A stretch of DNA of 7,518 bases from an uncultured Polymorphobacter sp. (GTDB lineage Bacteria; Pseudomonadota; Alphaproteobacteria; Sphingomonadales; Sphingomonadaceae), in NCBI GenBank assembly GCA_937871645.1, contig CALMPZ010000539.1, forward strand, positions 1-7,518. The letters are read 5' to 3'. Position 1 is the first letter of the stretch. Every line of letters starts with the position of its first letter. The translations under genes and the position numbers were made by a program. Of the stretch, positions 6,486-7,518 are shown one piece after another. The notes under the pieces were generated by a model that saw nothing but the letters and a program-made list of their open reading frames with translations, searched no databases and was not told the DNA's origin.

Positions 6486-7517
6486 TTAGTCGCCGGCGGC
6501 GGCTTCGAGCCGCGCGACCTGGCGGCGGTCGCGGAACGCGGAGAGTTCGGTCCACGCCAGCAGCGCCAGCCCGATCATGAACGGGATCAGCGTGTAGATG
6601 ACGCGGAACAGGAACAACGCGGCGAGCAGCGGCGCCTTGGGCGCATCGGGCAGCAGCAGCAGCGTGACGGCTTCGAACACCCCCAGCCCGCCCGGCGAAT
6701 GGCTCATGGCGCCGACGATCATCGCCACCGCATAGACCGTCAGGAAGGTGGCAAACCCCGGCAGGCCGGTGTCGGGCAGCAGCACATACAGCGCGGCGGC
6801 GGCAAACCCCAGGTCGAACGCGCCGAGCAGGATCTGGATGCCGGTCTCGCGGCCGCTGGGCAGATAGAGCACATGGCCGAACGCCTTGAGCGGGTGGCGC
6901 CACAGCGCCGCGAGCAGCCAGTAGCCCGCCGCACCCGCCAACAGCAGCACGCCGGCCCAGCGCTCGATGCCGGGCAGATACTGCGAATATTGCGCGAACG
7001 GCCCCGACAGTTCGGGTGAAATCACCAGCCCGACACCGGCCAGCATGACGATGCCGAGCCAGAAGGTGAAACCGCACAGCCCGATGATCAGCGCCACATC
7101 GATCGGCGTGACGCCGACTCGCGTGTACATCCGGTAGCGCACCGAGCCGCCGGTCAGCACCGTCAGCCCGAGCGTGTGGCCCATCGTATAGCTGGTGAAC
7201 GAGGCGACCGCGATCAGCTGGTAGCGCAGCGTGTAGCCCAGGTGGCGCACCGCGAACCAGTCATAGCCGGTCAGCAGCACATAGCTCATGAAGGCAAAGA
7301 ACGCCGACAATATCAGCGTCGCCGTCGGCGTCGCGTGCACCGCAGCGACGATGTCGGCGAAATGCACTTCATCGGCGATGCGCATCAACGCGAAGATCGC
7401 CAGCCCCAGCACCAGCAGGCCGGCCAACGCGCCGAGCGTATTGGTCAGGCTCAGGCGCCGCCTGGGCGCTGCCGGAGGCAGATCAGGCACCGGAGGCAGC
7501 AGGTCAGGCGAAGTTGA
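6486..7517 (-). CDS. MprF/YbhN-type flippase-domain membrane protein (partial at 5' end)
   Basis: An integral membrane protein of the UPF0104/lysylphosphatidylglycerol flippase-domain family. From the first possible start in the window (GTG at 7490) it has 334 aa and about seven or eight hydrophobic segments (roughly residues 18-37, 56-75, 92-112, 131-156, 177-196, 216-238, 246-262 and 284-313). Family motifs are TGGSVRYRMY (113-122) and SHSPGGLGVFE (263-273). In MprF this domain moves aminoacylated phosphatidylglycerol across the inner membrane. Here the catalytic synthase domain is absent and the protein ends soon after the last segment, so its lipid substrate is unknown. The GTG has no ribosome binding site ahead of it, and the frame stays open through nine further codons to the edge (STSPDLLPP), so the real start is probably just outside. 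The N-terminus holds an imperfect duplication, PDLLPPV then PDLPPAA. Confidence 0.88.
   Translation of the reverse strand, partial: STSPDLLPPVPDLPPAAPRRRLSLTNTLGALAGLLVLGLAIFALMRIADEVHFADIVAAVHATPTATLILSAFFAFMSYVLLTGYDWFAVRHLGYTLRYQLIAVASFTSYTMGHTLGLTVLTGGSVRYRMYTRVGVTPIDVALIIGLCGFTFWLGIVMLAGVGLVISPELSGPFAQYSQYLPGIERWAGVLLLAGAAGYWLLAALWRHPLKAFGHVLYLPSGRETGIQILLGAFDLGFAAAALYVLLPDTGLPGFATFLTVYAVAMIVGAMSHSPGGLGVFEAVTLLLLPDAPKAPLLAALFLFRVIYTLIPFMIGLALLAWTELSAFRDRRQVARLEAAAGD
7472..7509. repeat. Imperfect tandem duplication in the N-terminus of the flippase gene
   Basis: CCGGAGGCAG occurs at 7472-7481 and again at 7490-7499. The copies are followed by ATCAGGC and CAGGTCAGGC, so a unit of about 18-21 bp is duplicated with a 3-nt difference. 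It encodes a proline-rich cytoplasmic tail (PDLLPPV, PDLPPAA) and overlaps the GTG at 7490, which makes that codon a doubtful start. Confidence 0.5.
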
Positions 7518-7518
7518 G

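Overview
The window is G+C-rich (about two thirds, judged by eye), densely coded and uses GC-ending codons throughout. Together with the gene families present, this suggests an alphaproteobacterium, probably from the Sphingomonadales. The taxonomy is inferred from style and gene content, because no rRNA is present.

Layout. (1) 1-1261: a plus-strand acyl-CoA dehydrogenase gene ends head-on against a minus-strand gene for a double-hotdog acyl-CoA thioesterase, with a GC-rich hairpin between the two stops. (2) 2152-2228: a complete minus-strand tRNA-Pro(UGG). (3) 2272-5059: a minus-strand pair, probably an operon, made of a 783-aa thiamine-diphosphate enzyme resembling the homodimeric pyruvate dehydrogenase E1 (AceE) and a 138-aa EVE-domain protein 19 nt downstream. 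(4) 5060-5223: a divergent intergenic region. (5) 5224-6006: a plus-strand enoyl-CoA hydratase/isomerase gene. (6) 6007-6485: a stretch of about 480 bp with no gene of ordinary size. (7) 6486 to the right edge: a minus-strand MprF/YbhN-type flippase-domain membrane protein whose start lies outside the window or very close to its edge.

The acyl-CoA dehydrogenase, thioesterase and enoyl-CoA hydratase are all acyl-CoA enzymes. They could serve fatty-acid or aromatic/alicyclic acid breakdown, but they do not form one operon. The AceE-like enzyme keeps the active-site residues but lacks the N-terminal segment by which AceE docks on its E2 partner, and no E2 or E3 gene is visible.

The least explained part is 6016-6400 on the minus strand. 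It has a TTGACA promoter-like site, an inverted repeat over its -10 region, a helix that could hide the ribosome binding site, a perfect AAAGGAGGTG Shine-Dalgarno sequence, a 21-codon GTG-initiated ORF with two Cys residues, and a strong intrinsic terminator with a U-rich tail pointing the same way. This reads as a free-standing, possibly translationally regulated small-peptide gene, or a dual-function small RNA. It is the best candidate here for something undescribed.
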